Positions 16,224 to 24,259 of a stretch of DNA of 45,683 nt are shown here, one piece after another (positions within the stretch are counted from its first letter, which is position 1; every line of letters begins with the position of its first letter). Location of the stretch: positions 1 to 45,683 of the forward strand of contig NZ_RJVR01000244.1 in assembly GCF_003999195.1 (NCBI RefSeq). Direction: 5' to 3'. The notes beneath the pieces are model-generated. The model saw only the letters and a list, made by a program, of their open reading frames with translations. It was not told the origin of the DNA and made no database searches. The DNA comes from Streptomyces soli (GTDB lineage Bacteria > Actinomycetota > Actinomycetes > Streptomycetales > Streptomycetaceae). The position numbers and the translations under genes were made by a program.

Positions 16224-16982
16224 ATGAACGCAGCCGCTCGCTTCACCGACCGCGTAGCCGTGGTCACCGGGGCCGCCTCGGGTATCGGCGCCGCCACCGC
16301 CGTACGGCTCGCCGCAGAGGGCGCCGTCGTCGTCCTCGCCGACGTCTCCACAGACAGCGGGGAAGCCGTGGCCGCACGCATATGCGACCAGGGCGGCCGC
16401 GCCGCCTTTGTCGCGGCCGACGTGTCGGACCAGGGCGGCTGGGACCGGATCGTCACCGCCGCGCACACCTACGGCCCTGTCGGGGTGCTCGTCAGCAACG
16501 CCTACACCTTGGAGGTCAACCCCGCTCACGCGATGACCCGCGCCTCCTGGGACCGGCAGCTCGCGGTCAATCTCACCGGAGGTTTTCTCGGCTTCAAGGC
16601 CGTCCTGCCCGATCTTCGCGAACACCGCGGTGCGGTGGTGCTCACCTCATCGGTGCACGCCCACAAAGGCATCCCGGGCCATCCCGCCTACGCGGCCTCC
16701 AAGGGCGCGCTGCTCTCGTTGTGCGCACAGCTCGCCGTGGAATACGGCCCCGAAGTCCGCGTCAACGCCGTACTGCCGGGCCCGATCCTCACCGCCGCGT
16801 GGGACCGGGTGCCGGAGGAAGACCGGGTGCGCAGCGTCGCCGAGACCGCGGCCCGCCGCTTCGGCACGCCCGAGGAGGTCGCCGCGGCGATCGCTTTCCT
16901 CGCGGCGGAGGAAGCCTCCTACATCACCGGATCAAGCCTGCTCGTGGACGGCGGCTGGAGTGTCGTGAAGGCCTCGGCCTGA
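16224..16982 (+). CDS. SDR oxidoreductase, probable galactose 1-dehydrogenase
   Basis: The 252-residue protein is a classical short-chain dehydrogenase: nucleotide-binding TGAASGIG near residue 15, Asp at the end of beta-2 (VVLADVS), which favours NAD over NADP, the catalytic Ser in LTSSVHAHKG, and YAASKG with Tyr and Lys. The usual NNAG is SNAY here. The C-terminus ends in a typical ITGSSLLVDGG. The genes around it supply a lactonase, a galactonate dehydratase, a kinase and an aldolase, so oxidation of D-galactose to galactonolactone is the step this enzyme would fill (inference from context). Confidence 0.85.
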   Translation: MNAAARFTDRVAVVTGAASGIGAATAVRLAAEGAVVVLADVSTDSGEAVAARICDQGGRAAFVAADVSDQGGWDRIVTAAHTYGPVGVLVSNAYTLEVNPAHAMTRASWDRQLAVNLTGGFLGFKAVLPDLREHRGAVVLTSSVHAHKGIPGHPAYAASKGALLSLCAQLAVEYGPEVRVNAVLPGPILTAAWDRVPEEDRVRSVAETAARRFGTPEEVAAAIAFLAAEEASYITGSSLLVDGGWSVVKASA

Positions 16983-17023
16983 CCGCCGTACACCAATCGA
17001 CCAGCAGAAAGGCAGTAAGCGAC

Positions 17024-17767
17024 ATGACACCATACGCGCGCCGCGGAGTGCACGGGCAGACCGTGGAGACTCTTGCGCGCCGGGTGCTCAGCGGCGAGAT
17101 TCCCGAGGGGGCGACACTCGACCTCGTCGCGCTGCAGAGCGAGTTGGACGTCAGTCTGACGGCCCTGCGCGAATCGCTGAAGGTGCTCGCAGCCAAGGGC
17201 ATGGTGGACGCACGGCAGAAGCGCGGCACCTTCGTCAGGGCCCGCTCCGACTGGAACCTCCTGGACGCCGACGTCCTGCGCTGGCAGTTCGCCGAAGGCT
17301 CCGGCTCAGGTTCCGGCGTCGATTCCGGTCTGCTGCGCAATCTCGGAGAGGTCCGCGGCATCATCGAACCAGCGGCCGTCCGGCTGGCCGCCCAGCGCCG
17401 TACCGACGCCGACCTCGCCGAACTTGAGGCCGCGCTCACCGCGATGGGCGAGCGGGACGGCACAGCCGCCCACGCGGTGGAGGCCGACCTGGCCTTCCAC
17501 CGCGCCCTACTCGCGGCCTCGCACAACGAACTGCTGGAACGCATGGAAATGGTCATCGAGTCGGGCCTCGCCCACCGCGACCAGATCGTGCACAGCTCCC
17601 CGCACGGTGAGGACCCGGTGCCCAGCCACCGGGCGGTTCTCGACGCCGTGCGCGCCGGGGACCAGGACGCCGCGGAACACGCCATGCGCGGCCTGCTCGA
17701 CCAGGCCGTACGTGACCTCGACAAGGTCCACGGCAGCCCTCATACGAAAGGCCCCCAGGAGCAGTGA
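17024..17767 (+). CDS. FadR/GntR-family (FCD) regulator of the galactonate pathway
   Basis: The 247-residue repressor-type protein has an N-terminal winged helix (LARRVLSGEIPEGA, DVSLTALRESLKVLAAKGMVDARQKRGTFV) and a C-terminal all-helical FCD domain with metal/ligand residues in DLAFHRALLAASHNELLE and a final SHRAVLDAVRAGD. A flexible GSGSGSG linker at about residue 92 separates the two. Regulators of this subgroup (for example DgoR) respond to sugar acids. It lies inside the operon and overlaps dgoD by 4 nt. The AATTAGTAATT sites at 8511 and 10827 are the best operator candidates (inference). Confidence 0.88.
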   Translation: MTPYARRGVHGQTVETLARRVLSGEIPEGATLDLVALQSELDVSLTALRESLKVLAAKGMVDARQKRGTFVRARSDWNLLDADVLRWQFAEGSGSGSGVDSGLLRNLGEVRGIIEPAAVRLAAQRRTDADLAELEAALTAMGERDGTAAHAVEADLAFHRALLAASHNELLERMEMVIESGLAHRDQIVHSSPHGEDPVPSHRAVLDAVRAGDQDAAEHAMRGLLDQAVRDLDKVHGSPHTKGPQEQ

Positions 17768-18909
17768 AGATCGTTCGCGTTGAAACGTTCCTCGTCCCGC
17801 CCCGCTGGCTGTTCTGCCGCATCGAGACCGATGAGGGAGTCATCGGCTGGGGCGAACCGGTGGTCGAGGGGCGTGCCGAGGTGGTGCGCACCGCCGTGGA
17901 CGTCCTCGCCGAATATCTCGTCGGCCAGGACCCGCTGCGGATCCAGGATCATTGGCAGGTACTCAGCAAGGCCGGCTTCTACCGTGGTGGACCTGTGCTG
18001 TCCAGCGCCGTCGCCGGTATCGACCAGGCTCTGTGGGACATCGCCGGCAAGACGTACGGGGCACCTGTGTACGCCCTGCTCGGAGGCCCCGTCCGGGACA
18101 CCGTCCGCGTCTACGCCTGGGTCGGCGGCGACGAACCCGCCCGGATCGCCGAGGAGGTCTCCGCGCAGGTCGAGGCGGGATTCACCGCAGTGAAGATGAA
18201 CGCGGCCGGCCGCACCTCGCCCATGACCACCCCCGCGGAGACCGCCGCCGTCGTGGCACGCGTCGCCGCGGCCAGAGATGCCCTCGGCCCCCACCGGGAC
18301 GTCGCCGTGGACTTTCACGGCCGGTTCACCCCGGCGAGCGCGCGCCGGGTGCTACAGGAACTGGGGCCGCTGCACCCGCTGTTCGCCGAGGAACCCCTGC
18401 TGCCCGAGCACGGGCACGCGCTGCCGGGCCTGGTGGCCGCCAGCCCCGTGCCCATCGCGACGGGCGAACGACTCTACGGGCGGTCGGAGTTCATGCCCGC
18501 ACTCGCGGCCGGCATCGCCGTCGCCCAGCCGGATCTCTCGCACGCGGGCGGCATCTCCGAGGTTCACCGGATCGCCTCGCTCGCCGAAACCTACGGCGCC
18601 CAGCTCGCCCCGCACTGCCCGCTCGGCCCTATCGCGCTCGCCGCCAGCCTCCAGATCGCTTTCTGCACACCGAACTTCCTCATCCAGGAGCAGAGCAGAG
18701 GCATCCACTACAACAGTGAGGCCGACCTGCTCTCGTACCTCGTCGACACGGAGCCGTTCCGGTTCACCGAGGGGCAGGCTAATCGCGCCGAACTGCCGGG
18801 GCTCGGCGTCACCGTGGACGAGAACGCTGTACGCGCCGCCGACCGTTCCGGGCATGCCTGGCGCAACCCTCTGTGGCGGCATGACGACGGATCGTTCGCG
18901 GAATGGTGA
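17764..18909 (+). CDS. dgoD: D-galactonate dehydratase
   Basis: The 381-residue enolase-superfamily enzyme dehydrates D-galactonate to 2-keto-3-deoxygalactonate. Signature positions match E. coli DgoD: VAVDFHGRF (metal Asp and catalytic His), LFAEEPLL (metal Glu), IATGERLY (metal Glu), QPDLSHAGGIS, APHCPLGPIALAA with the second catalytic His, and the C-terminus QEQSRGIHYN and WRNPLWRHDDGSFAEW. The resemblance to the tail of DgoD is unusually close and separates it from mandelate racemases. The GTG start overlaps the regulator stop (GTGA). Mg2+-dependent, cytoplasmic. Confidence 0.95.
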   Translation: MKIVRVETFLVPPRWLFCRIETDEGVIGWGEPVVEGRAEVVRTAVDVLAEYLVGQDPLRIQDHWQVLSKAGFYRGGPVLSSAVAGIDQALWDIAGKTYGAPVYALLGGPVRDTVRVYAWVGGDEPARIAEEVSAQVEAGFTAVKMNAAGRTSPMTTPAETAAVVARVAAARDALGPHRDVAVDFHGRFTPASARRVLQELGPLHPLFAEEPLLPEHGHALPGLVAASPVPIATGERLYGRSEFMPALAAGIAVAQPDLSHAGGISEVHRIASLAETYGAQLAPHCPLGPIALAASLQIAFCTPNFLIQEQSRGIHYNSEADLLSYLVDTEPFRFTEGQANRAELPGLGVTVDENAVRAADRSGHAWRNPLWRHDDGSFAEW

Positions 18910-19700
18910 GCGGGGCGGGGCGCGAGATGAGGACCGTCACCGATCCGGCGCTCGGCGGCCGCTGGACCTCGCTGGCCGCGGGCGGCCGGGAGTGGCTGTG
19001 GCACCGAGACGAACCGCGGCGGGCCACGGTGCGGCCGGGTGATGCCTTCGCCGACGCCGGCGGCCTTGAGGAATGCGTGCCCACCATACGTGGGACGCCC
19101 GACCACGGCGACGCCTGGTCGCGCCCCTGGCAGCGGGACGGGGACGAGGAGAGCGTCGACTGCCCGGACTTCCGGCTCGCCCGGCGCATCCGTACCGATG
19201 CGGAGCGAACGGTGGCCGACTACCGGCTGACCGCCGCGCCCGGCTACCGCTTCCTCTGGGCCGCGCATGCGCTGCTGGACGTCTCCGAACAGGCCACCGT
19301 GGAGATGGCGGAGGGCGCCGAACTCCGGCTCTACCCCGACGGCGGATCATACGCGAACCCGGGGGTCTGGCCGCGCGTGAGCGGCGTGCCGCTCGACCGG
19401 CTCGGACCGGACGACGGCACCGCGCTGGGAGCGGTGGTCAACACGCCGGAAGTGTCCGTCCACGACGGGGCCGACACGCTGCACATGGCCGTCGAGGCGG
19501 AAGGCCAGCCCGTCTCGGTCGCCCTGTGGCGCAACCTCCGCGGCTTCCCCGAGAGCGCGCCGTACCGCTCCATCGGCGTCGAACCGATGCTCGGCCGGGT
19601 CTTCGGCCTGGCAGAGGCCGGCGAGGGGGACACCGCGTGCGTCCCAGGGTCCGGCGAGGTGCGCTGGCGGCTCACCGTGACGGCGCGGCGCCACTCCTGA
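18906..19700 (+). CDS. Aldose-1-epimerase-like (mutarotase-fold) protein
   Basis: The 264-residue protein reads like a galactose-mutarotase superfamily beta-sandwich: LGGRWTSLAAGGREWLWHRD at the start, GGLEECVPTIRG, YRLTAAPGYRFLWAAHALLD, and WPRVSGVPLDRL near the end. It could interconvert anomers of galactose before oxidation or bind a sugar acid. The canonical two catalytic His and one Glu are only partly apparent, so activity is not certain. The GTG start (GTGA overlap with dgoD) was preferred over the ATG 3 nt upstream because every neighbour uses such overlaps. Confidence 0.75.
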   Translation: MSGAGREMRTVTDPALGGRWTSLAAGGREWLWHRDEPRRATVRPGDAFADAGGLEECVPTIRGTPDHGDAWSRPWQRDGDEESVDCPDFRLARRIRTDAERTVADYRLTAAPGYRFLWAAHALLDVSEQATVEMAEGAELRLYPDGGSYANPGVWPRVSGVPLDRLGPDDGTALGAVVNTPEVSVHDGADTLHMAVEAEGQPVSVALWRNLRGFPESAPYRSIGVEPMLGRVFGLAEAGEGDTACVPGSGEVRWRLTVTARRHS

Positions 19701-19737
19701 CGACACGAGCAACCTAACTGCGACATAAGGAACTTCC

Positions 19738-20379
19738 GTGGATCTGCTGGGCGCGCTGCGCACCCACCGTCTTGTCGCCATCGTGCGCGGTGACGACGCC
19801 GAGGCGGCGCTCACGACCGTACTGACCCTGGCTGAAGAGGGCATCGCGCTGATCGAGGTGTCGCTCTCCGGGCGGGACGCGCTGAAGGTGATTGCCGGGG
19901 CCAGAGCCGCCCTCGGCCCCGACGCTCCGCTCGGCGCGGGCACCGTCCTGAACGCCGACGACGCGCGCGCCGCCCACGAGGCGGGCGCGGACTTCATCGT
20001 CACCCCGGCGCTGAGCGACGGCATCACCGTGGCCAAGGATCTGGGACTCCCGGTCCTCGCCGGGGTGATGACCCCGACAGACATCCTCGCCGCGCTCCGG
20101 CTCGGTGCCGAAGCGCTGAAGATCTTCCCGGCCGAACAGGCGGGCGGCCCGTCGTATCTGCGGGCCCTGCGCGGTCCGTTCCCCGACCTCCCGTTCGTGC
20201 CGGTCGGAGGGGTGGACGCCTCGGCCGCACGCGAGTACCTGGCGCAGGGCGCGGCGGCGGTGGGCGTCGGATCCCCGCTCGTCGGCGACGCTGCCGACGG
20301 CGGAAGCCAGGACGCGCTGCGGACGCGGGCCCGGGAGTTCCTCGATATCGCAGGCGCCCGGCAGGAGGAGCGGCGATGA
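19738..20379 (+). CDS. dgoA: 2-keto-3-deoxy-6-phosphogalactonate aldolase
   Basis: The 213-residue class I aldolase of the KDPG/KDPGal family has LVAIVRGDDAEAA, the catalytic Glu in ALIEVSLSG, PLGAGTVLNADDA, ADFIVTPALS, and the Schiff-base lysine in EALKIFPAEQAGG. A phosphate-binding VPVGGVDA lies near the C-terminus. It cleaves KDPGal to pyruvate and glyceraldehyde 3-phosphate, the last step of the De Ley-Doudoroff route. The GTG start at 19738 has AAGGA a few bases upstream. The 37-nt gap before it is the longest in this half of the operon. Confidence 0.9.
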   Translation: MDLLGALRTHRLVAIVRGDDAEAALTTVLTLAEEGIALIEVSLSGRDALKVIAGARAALGPDAPLGAGTVLNADDARAAHEAGADFIVTPALSDGITVAKDLGLPVLAGVMTPTDILAALRLGAEALKIFPAEQAGGPSYLRALRGPFPDLPFVPVGGVDASAAREYLAQGAAAVGVGSPLVGDAADGGSQDALRTRAREFLDIAGARQEERR

Positions 20380-21272
20380 ACCAATCCGTACACATTCCGC
20401 AGCCCGCTCCCTGCTGGTCCGACCGGCTCGAACTCGGCGAGGGCATCCGCTGGGTCGACGGCAGCATCGTGCTCGTCGACATCCTCACCGGCCGGCTGCT
20501 GTCCGCCCCGGAAGGCGATGACCGTACCGGACCGCTGGAGGTCCTCGCCGAACTCCCCGTGCCGCTGGGCGCGGTGGCACCGGTCGAGGGCAGGCCCGGC
20601 AGCTGGATAGCGGCGGCGGGCACGGGCTTCTGGGTGATCGGCGCGGACGGTACGACCGAGCAGCTGGCGCGCCCCGAGGAGGGGTGTACGAAGGTCTCGA
20701 TCCGGATGAACGACGCGGCCGCCGACCCGTTCGGCCGGTTCTGGGCGGGCAGCATGTCCTACGACGAGGTGGAGGGCGCGGGAGCCCTGTACCGGATGGA
20801 CCGCGACGGGACGGTGACCAAGGTGCTCGAGGGCATAACCGTGCCGAACGGCCCGGTCTTCGGGCCGGACGGCACGACGATGTTCCTCGCGGACAGCGTC
20901 TGCGGAGTCGTCCGGAAGTACCCGGTCGTCCCGGACACGGGCGAGCTGGGCGAGCGGTCGGTGTTCACCACGCTGGATTCCGGCAGCCCCGATGGGATGG
21001 CCGTCGACACGGAAGGCGGACTGTGGACCGCCGTCTGGGGCACGGGCCGTGTCCACCGCTACCTGCCGGACGGCACTTTGGACCGAGTGGTGCGGGTGCC
21101 GGCCGAGCAGCCTGCCGGGATCTGTCTCGGCGGCGCCGACGGCCGCACGCTGTACATCACGAGCGCCCGGGTCGGGCTGTCCGCGCCGGGGCCGCTCGAC
21201 GGCGCGGTCTTCGAGGTCCGGGTGGACGTGCCGGGCCTGCCCACCGCCCCGTACCGTCCGGAGTGGGTATGA
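20376..21272 (+). CDS. SMP-30/gluconolactonase-type sugar lactonase
   Basis: The 298-residue six-bladed beta-propeller lactonase carries the metal-binding residues of the SMP-30 family: Glu in LGEGIRW, Asn in IRMNDAAADPFGRFWAGSM, Asn in VPNGPVFGPDG, and Asp in SPDGMAVDTEGGLW. It would hydrolyse galactonolactone to galactonate between the dehydrogenase and DgoD. The ATG overlaps the aldolase stop by 4 nt. Cytoplasmic. Confidence 0.92.
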   Translation: MNQSVHIPQPAPCWSDRLELGEGIRWVDGSIVLVDILTGRLLSAPEGDDRTGPLEVLAELPVPLGAVAPVEGRPGSWIAAAGTGFWVIGADGTTEQLARPEEGCTKVSIRMNDAAADPFGRFWAGSMSYDEVEGAGALYRMDRDGTVTKVLEGITVPNGPVFGPDGTTMFLADSVCGVVRKYPVVPDTGELGERSVFTTLDSGSPDGMAVDTEGGLWTAVWGTGRVHRYLPDGTLDRVVRVPAEQPAGICLGGADGRTLYITSARVGLSAPGPLDGAVFEVRVDVPGLPTAPYRPEWV

Positions 21273-22246
21273 GCACGCCGCCGGGTCTCGGGCCCGGACC
21301 CGTCGTGTGCGTCGGCGAGACGATGGCGGCCATGGCGCCCGCCCCGCTGGCTCCGCTCGCTGCCGCCGAGTCGCTGACCGTCGATGTCGCGGGCGCCGAG
21401 TCCAACGTGGCGATGTACCTGGCCGAGCACGGGATCAGCGCGCGCTGGGTGTCGGCGGTCGGCGACGACCCCTTCGGGCGCAGGGTCGTTGACCGGGTCG
21501 CGGCGTCGGGCGTCGATGTGACCGGCGTACGGACCGACCCCACCCGCCCGACCGGCCTGCTGTTCAAGGATCCCGGCCCCGACGGGACCCGGGTCCACTA
21601 CTACCGGCGGGGCTCGGCTGCCTCGGCGCTCACCCCGAAGGTGCTGCGAGAAGAGGCCGCGCGGAGTGCGGCGGCACTCGTCCATCTCACCGGCATCACC
21701 CCGGCCCTCTCGGCGACGTGCCGGGCTCTGGTGGAGGAGGCGCTGGTCCCGGGCCGGCCGTGTCCGGTGAGCTTCGACGTGAACCACCGGCCGGCGCTGT
21801 GGACCGAGGAACCGGCCTCGGACGTGCTGCTGCCGCTCGCCGACAGCGCGGACATCACCTTCGTCGGCCTCGACGAGGCGCAGGCGCTGTGGGGCGACGC
21901 GCTCACGGACTCCGCGGCGGTACGCGGACTGCTGCCGGGTCCCGGCATGCTGGTGGTCAAGGACGGCTCCCGGGCGGCCACGGCCTTCGTCGGCACGGCG
22001 TCGTACACCGTTCCGGCCCTGCAGGTCGGCGTGGTCGAGCCGGTGGGGGCAGGTGACGCGTTCGCCGCGGGGTTCCTGGCGGGACTGTTGCGGTCCTACG
22101 ACCCGGTGCGGGCGCTACGCCTGGGCCACCTGACGGCCGCGTCCGCCCTGCGGGTCACGTCGGACCACGGCCCCCTGCTCCCGCCGCCCCGGACAGCGGA
22201 ACTCCTGGCGGCGGACGAGGAGACGTGGGCGGCGAGCAACGTGTGA
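21269..22246 (+). CDS. PfkB-family 2-keto-3-deoxy-sugar-acid kinase
   Basis: The 325-residue ribokinase-type kinase has the N-terminal GAESNVAMYLAEHG sugar-binding helix, FDVNHRPALW (a hallmark of KDG kinases), and the C-terminal VGAGDAFAAGFLAGLL with the catalytic Asp and anion hole. In context it phosphorylates 2-keto-3-deoxygalactonate to KDPGal. It overlaps the lactonase by 4 nt and is the last gene of the operon; I see no clear hairpin after it. Confidence 0.92.
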   Translation: MSTPPGLGPGPVVCVGETMAAMAPAPLAPLAAAESLTVDVAGAESNVAMYLAEHGISARWVSAVGDDPFGRRVVDRVAASGVDVTGVRTDPTRPTGLLFKDPGPDGTRVHYYRRGSAASALTPKVLREEAARSAAALVHLTGITPALSATCRALVEEALVPGRPCPVSFDVNHRPALWTEEPASDVLLPLADSADITFVGLDEAQALWGDALTDSAAVRGLLPGPGMLVVKDGSRAATAFVGTASYTVPALQVGVVEPVGAGDAFAAGFLAGLLRSYDPVRALRLGHLTAASALRVTSDHGPLLPPPRTAELLAADEETWAASNV

Positions 22247-22254
22247 GCGGGCGG

Positions 22255-22330
22255 CGGCAGCGCGGCGGGGCTGGCGCCGGTGGTGCGTCTGGCAGAGCGT
22301 GCGCGGCTGCCGCAACTGACCGACCAGGCG
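22255..22330 (+). pseudogene. Possible IS1380-family N-terminal remnant
   Basis: A short forward stretch reads AGLAPVVRLAERARLPQLTDQAI, shown here in two halves: AGLAPVVRLAE and RARLPQLTDQAI. This is like the N-terminus of IS1380 transposases (GL-PV-RLAER-GL--L--H). Nothing beyond it is recognisable, so the assignment is tentative. Confidence 0.3.
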
Positions 22331-22451
22331 ATCACCCCCTGCCCCGCAACGACCGACAGTTCACCAACCCGCGGCACAAGCCCGTGGAAGCTCACTTCCG
22401 ACGCCCGTCGCCTGGATCGGGGGTTAGCGATCGCGGTCGACGTGGGCTGGT

Positions 22452-23045
22452 TCAGTCTGGGATGGCGGCGTCGACTACCGCGGCGGCCATGGTGCGGGCG
22501 GCTGTTTCGGCGCTGGGGTTGCGGTCCATCCAGGCGCTGATGCCGGCGCCGTCGTAGAGCAGGACCAGTTGCTGGGCGAGTGACTTCGCGTCCTGGGCGC
22601 CTGCCTGCTGGGCGAGGTCGAAGAACAGCTCGTGCAGCCAGGTTCGGTAGTCCTGCGCGGTCTGTTCGACGACTCCGCCGGGTGGGGCGTCGGCGCTCGC
22701 GCTGACGAACGCGCAGCCACGGAACCCCGGCTCGGTGAACGACAGACCCTGCACCTCGAACGCGCCGACCAGGCGCTCTTTGGGGGTGTCGTAACGTGCT
22801 TCGAGCTCGCGCGCCATGCGCTCGGCTGTGGCGGCGTGCCGTGCCTGGAGGTAGGCCCGGACCAAGCCGTCCTTGCTGCCGAACGCGCTGTACAGCGTTG
22901 CCTTCGCGACTCCGGCGCGCTCGATGACTCGGTCGATCCCGACCGACTGCACACCCTCGGCGTAGAACAACTCGTCGGCGGCGGCCAGCAGCCGCGCCCG
23001 CGCCGCCGCGCTGCGTTCCCGCGGGGAGAGCACCTTCTCAGACAT
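22452..23045 (-). CDS. TetR-family repressor
   Basis: The 197-residue regulator has an N-terminal TetR helix-turn-helix (ARARLLAAADELFYAEG, GIDRVIERAGVAKATLYSAFGSKDGLV) and a helical ligand-binding domain with GCAFVSASADAPPGG. It is of the type that controls a divergent oxidoreductase. The ATG 23045 was chosen because GAGG precedes it and the family starts with a short arm; an in-frame extension to 23105 runs through the operator and is unlikely. It faces the SDR gene at 23182 across two matching operators, so it probably represses both. Confidence 0.9.
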   Translation of the reverse strand: MSEKVLSPRERSAAARARLLAAADELFYAEGVQSVGIDRVIERAGVAKATLYSAFGSKDGLVRAYLQARHAATAERMARELEARYDTPKERLVGAFEVQGLSFTEPGFRGCAFVSASADAPPGGVVEQTAQDYRTWLHELFFDLAQQAGAQDAKSLAQQLVLLYDGAGISAWMDRNPSAETAARTMAAAVVDAAIPD

Positions 23046-23058
23046 GACCTCAAGGTAG

Positions 23059-23070
23059 CAGACAGGTCTG
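23059..23070. promoter_or_regulatory. TetR operator candidate CAGACAGGTCTG
   Basis: The half-sites CAGAC and GTCTG are spaced as in the second site at 23144-23155. It lies 14 nt upstream of the tetR start codon, where a bound repressor would block its own transcription. Confidence 0.65.
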
Positions 23071-23098
23071 TCTGTCTTCAATTGATCGCGCGATCCCG

Positions 23099-23128
23099 TT
23101 GACATAGCCGGACGAGCCTGCCTACGTT
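23099..23128 (+). promoter_or_regulatory. Promoter of the divergent SDR gene
   Basis: TTGACA (23099-23104) is a perfect -35. With an 18-nt spacer TACGTT (23123-23128) is a plausible -10. Initiation near 23135 places the operator at 23144-23155 just downstream. Confidence 0.5.
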
Positions 23129-23143
23129 GGTCGTGTTACCAGA

Positions 23144-23155
23144 CAGACCGGTCTG
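23144..23155. promoter_or_regulatory. TetR operator candidate CAGACCGGTCTG
   Basis: A perfect 12-bp palindrome, embedded in CCAGACAGACCGGTCTGG. It shares both half-sites with the site next to the tetR start, which supports one regulator acting on both divergent promoters. Confidence 0.7.
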
Positions 23156-23181
23156 GATGACAATTTCGAAAGGTGCATCCC

Positions 23182-23928
23182 ATGTCTGTGGAGCGCACAA
23201 ACAACCTGGACCCGCATCCCCTCACCGCCCTGGTCACCGGGGCCACGTCCGGCATCGGCCGGGCGGTCGCCAAGCGGCTGGCCGCCGACGGCATGTCCGT
23301 CGTCGTGGTCGGCCGCAACGCCCAGCGCGGTGCCGAGACCGTCAACGAGATCACCACCGCCTGCGGACACGCCCGATTCGTCGCTGCGGACCTCGAGGAC
23401 CCGGCCGACATCGAACGGCTCGCCGCCGAGGTCGGCGAGATCGATGTCCTGGTCAACAACGCCGGGCAAGCCGTCTGGGCACCGACCGAGGAGATGAAGG
23501 TCTCCGACTACGACGCGATGTTCGCCGGCAACGTCCGCGCGCCGTTCTTCCTCGTCGCCGCGTTCGCCCCGGCGATGGCGGCGAAGGGATCGGGCAGCGT
23601 GATCAACATGGGCAGCATGGCCGGCAGCCTCGGCCTGGCCACCGGCGCCGCCTACGGCGCGACCAAGGCATCCCTGGCATCAATGACGCAGGCCTGGACA
23701 GCCGAGTACAGCGGCCGCGGCGTCCGCTTCAACACCGTTGCCCCCGGCCCCGTCTACACCCGGCCCGAGGCCCGCGCCCTGTTCGACCAGCTCGCCGAGA
23801 CCACCGCGATGAAGCGCGCCGCCGAGCCCGACGAAATCGCCGAAGTCGTCGCCTTCCTCGCCTCACCAAAGGCAAGCTACGTCACCGGCGCGACCATCGC
23901 CGTCGATGGCGGCCGCACCGCCATCTGA
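23182..23928 (+). CDS. SDR oxidoreductase controlled by divergent TetR
   Basis: The 248-residue classical SDR has VTGATSGIGRAVAKRL at the N-terminus, VVVVGRNAQR (Arg after beta-2, suggesting NADP), VLVNNAGQA, the catalytic Ser in INMGSMAGS, YGATKAS with Tyr and Lys, and a final VTGATIAVDGG. The substrate cannot be named. ATG 23182 was chosen over ATG 23173 because AAAGG is 8 nt upstream. The divergent TetR and the twin operators suggest induction by the substrate or a related small molecule. Confidence 0.88.
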   Translation: MSVERTNNLDPHPLTALVTGATSGIGRAVAKRLAADGMSVVVVGRNAQRGAETVNEITTACGHARFVAADLEDPADIERLAAEVGEIDVLVNNAGQAVWAPTEEMKVSDYDAMFAGNVRAPFFLVAAFAPAMAAKGSGSVINMGSMAGSLGLATGAAYGATKASLASMTQAWTAEYSGRGVRFNTVAPGPVYTRPEARALFDQLAETTAMKRAAEPDEIAEVVAFLASPKASYVTGATIAVDGGRTAI

Positions 23929-23961
23929 ATCTCCCCGCGTCGGAGGAAAACACCCGGACGG

Positions 23962-24169
23962 GGCCACCCCGCGGCTGAGTTTCCTACCCGAGCCGAAGTC
24001 GGTGAAGAACCGGCAGCACCTCGACCTCATCAGCCCCACCTTCGAGGCCGAGTCGCAGCGGCTGGTCGCGTTCGGCGCCTCCCGGATCCGCGACGTCAAC
24101 CAGGGCTCCCCCCGCTGGAAAACGTTCGCCGACCCCCAAGGCAACGAGTTCGACCTCATCGCCGGATGA
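23962..24169 (+). pseudogene. VOC/glyoxalase-like C-terminal fragment
   Basis: About 65 codons read FLPEPKSVKNRQHLDL, EAESQRLVAFGASRI and FADPQGNEFDLIAG, the C-terminal half of glyoxalase-like VOC proteins (VPEPK-KNR-HLDL and ADPEGNEF). The N-terminal half and a start are missing; the segment follows the SDR stop after about 35 nt, so it seems a gene truncated from its 5' end. Confidence 0.65.
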
Positions 24170-24259
24170 GAACGGAACTAGGCAGTGCCCGAAGCGGGCG
24201 GAACACCCACGGGATCGGCCATCAGAACTCACACGGCTCACACATGAAAGGTCACAGCA

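Noticed and set aside
13998..16625. Reverse-strand open frame of 875 codons opposite the GH36 gene
   Set aside because: Shadow of the GH36 and SDR coding sequences. No recognisable motif.
14948..17023. Long forward frame upstream of the GntR start
   Set aside because: Only the last part (17024-17767) has GntR signatures. The upstream part is a shadow of the GH36 and SDR genes in another frame.
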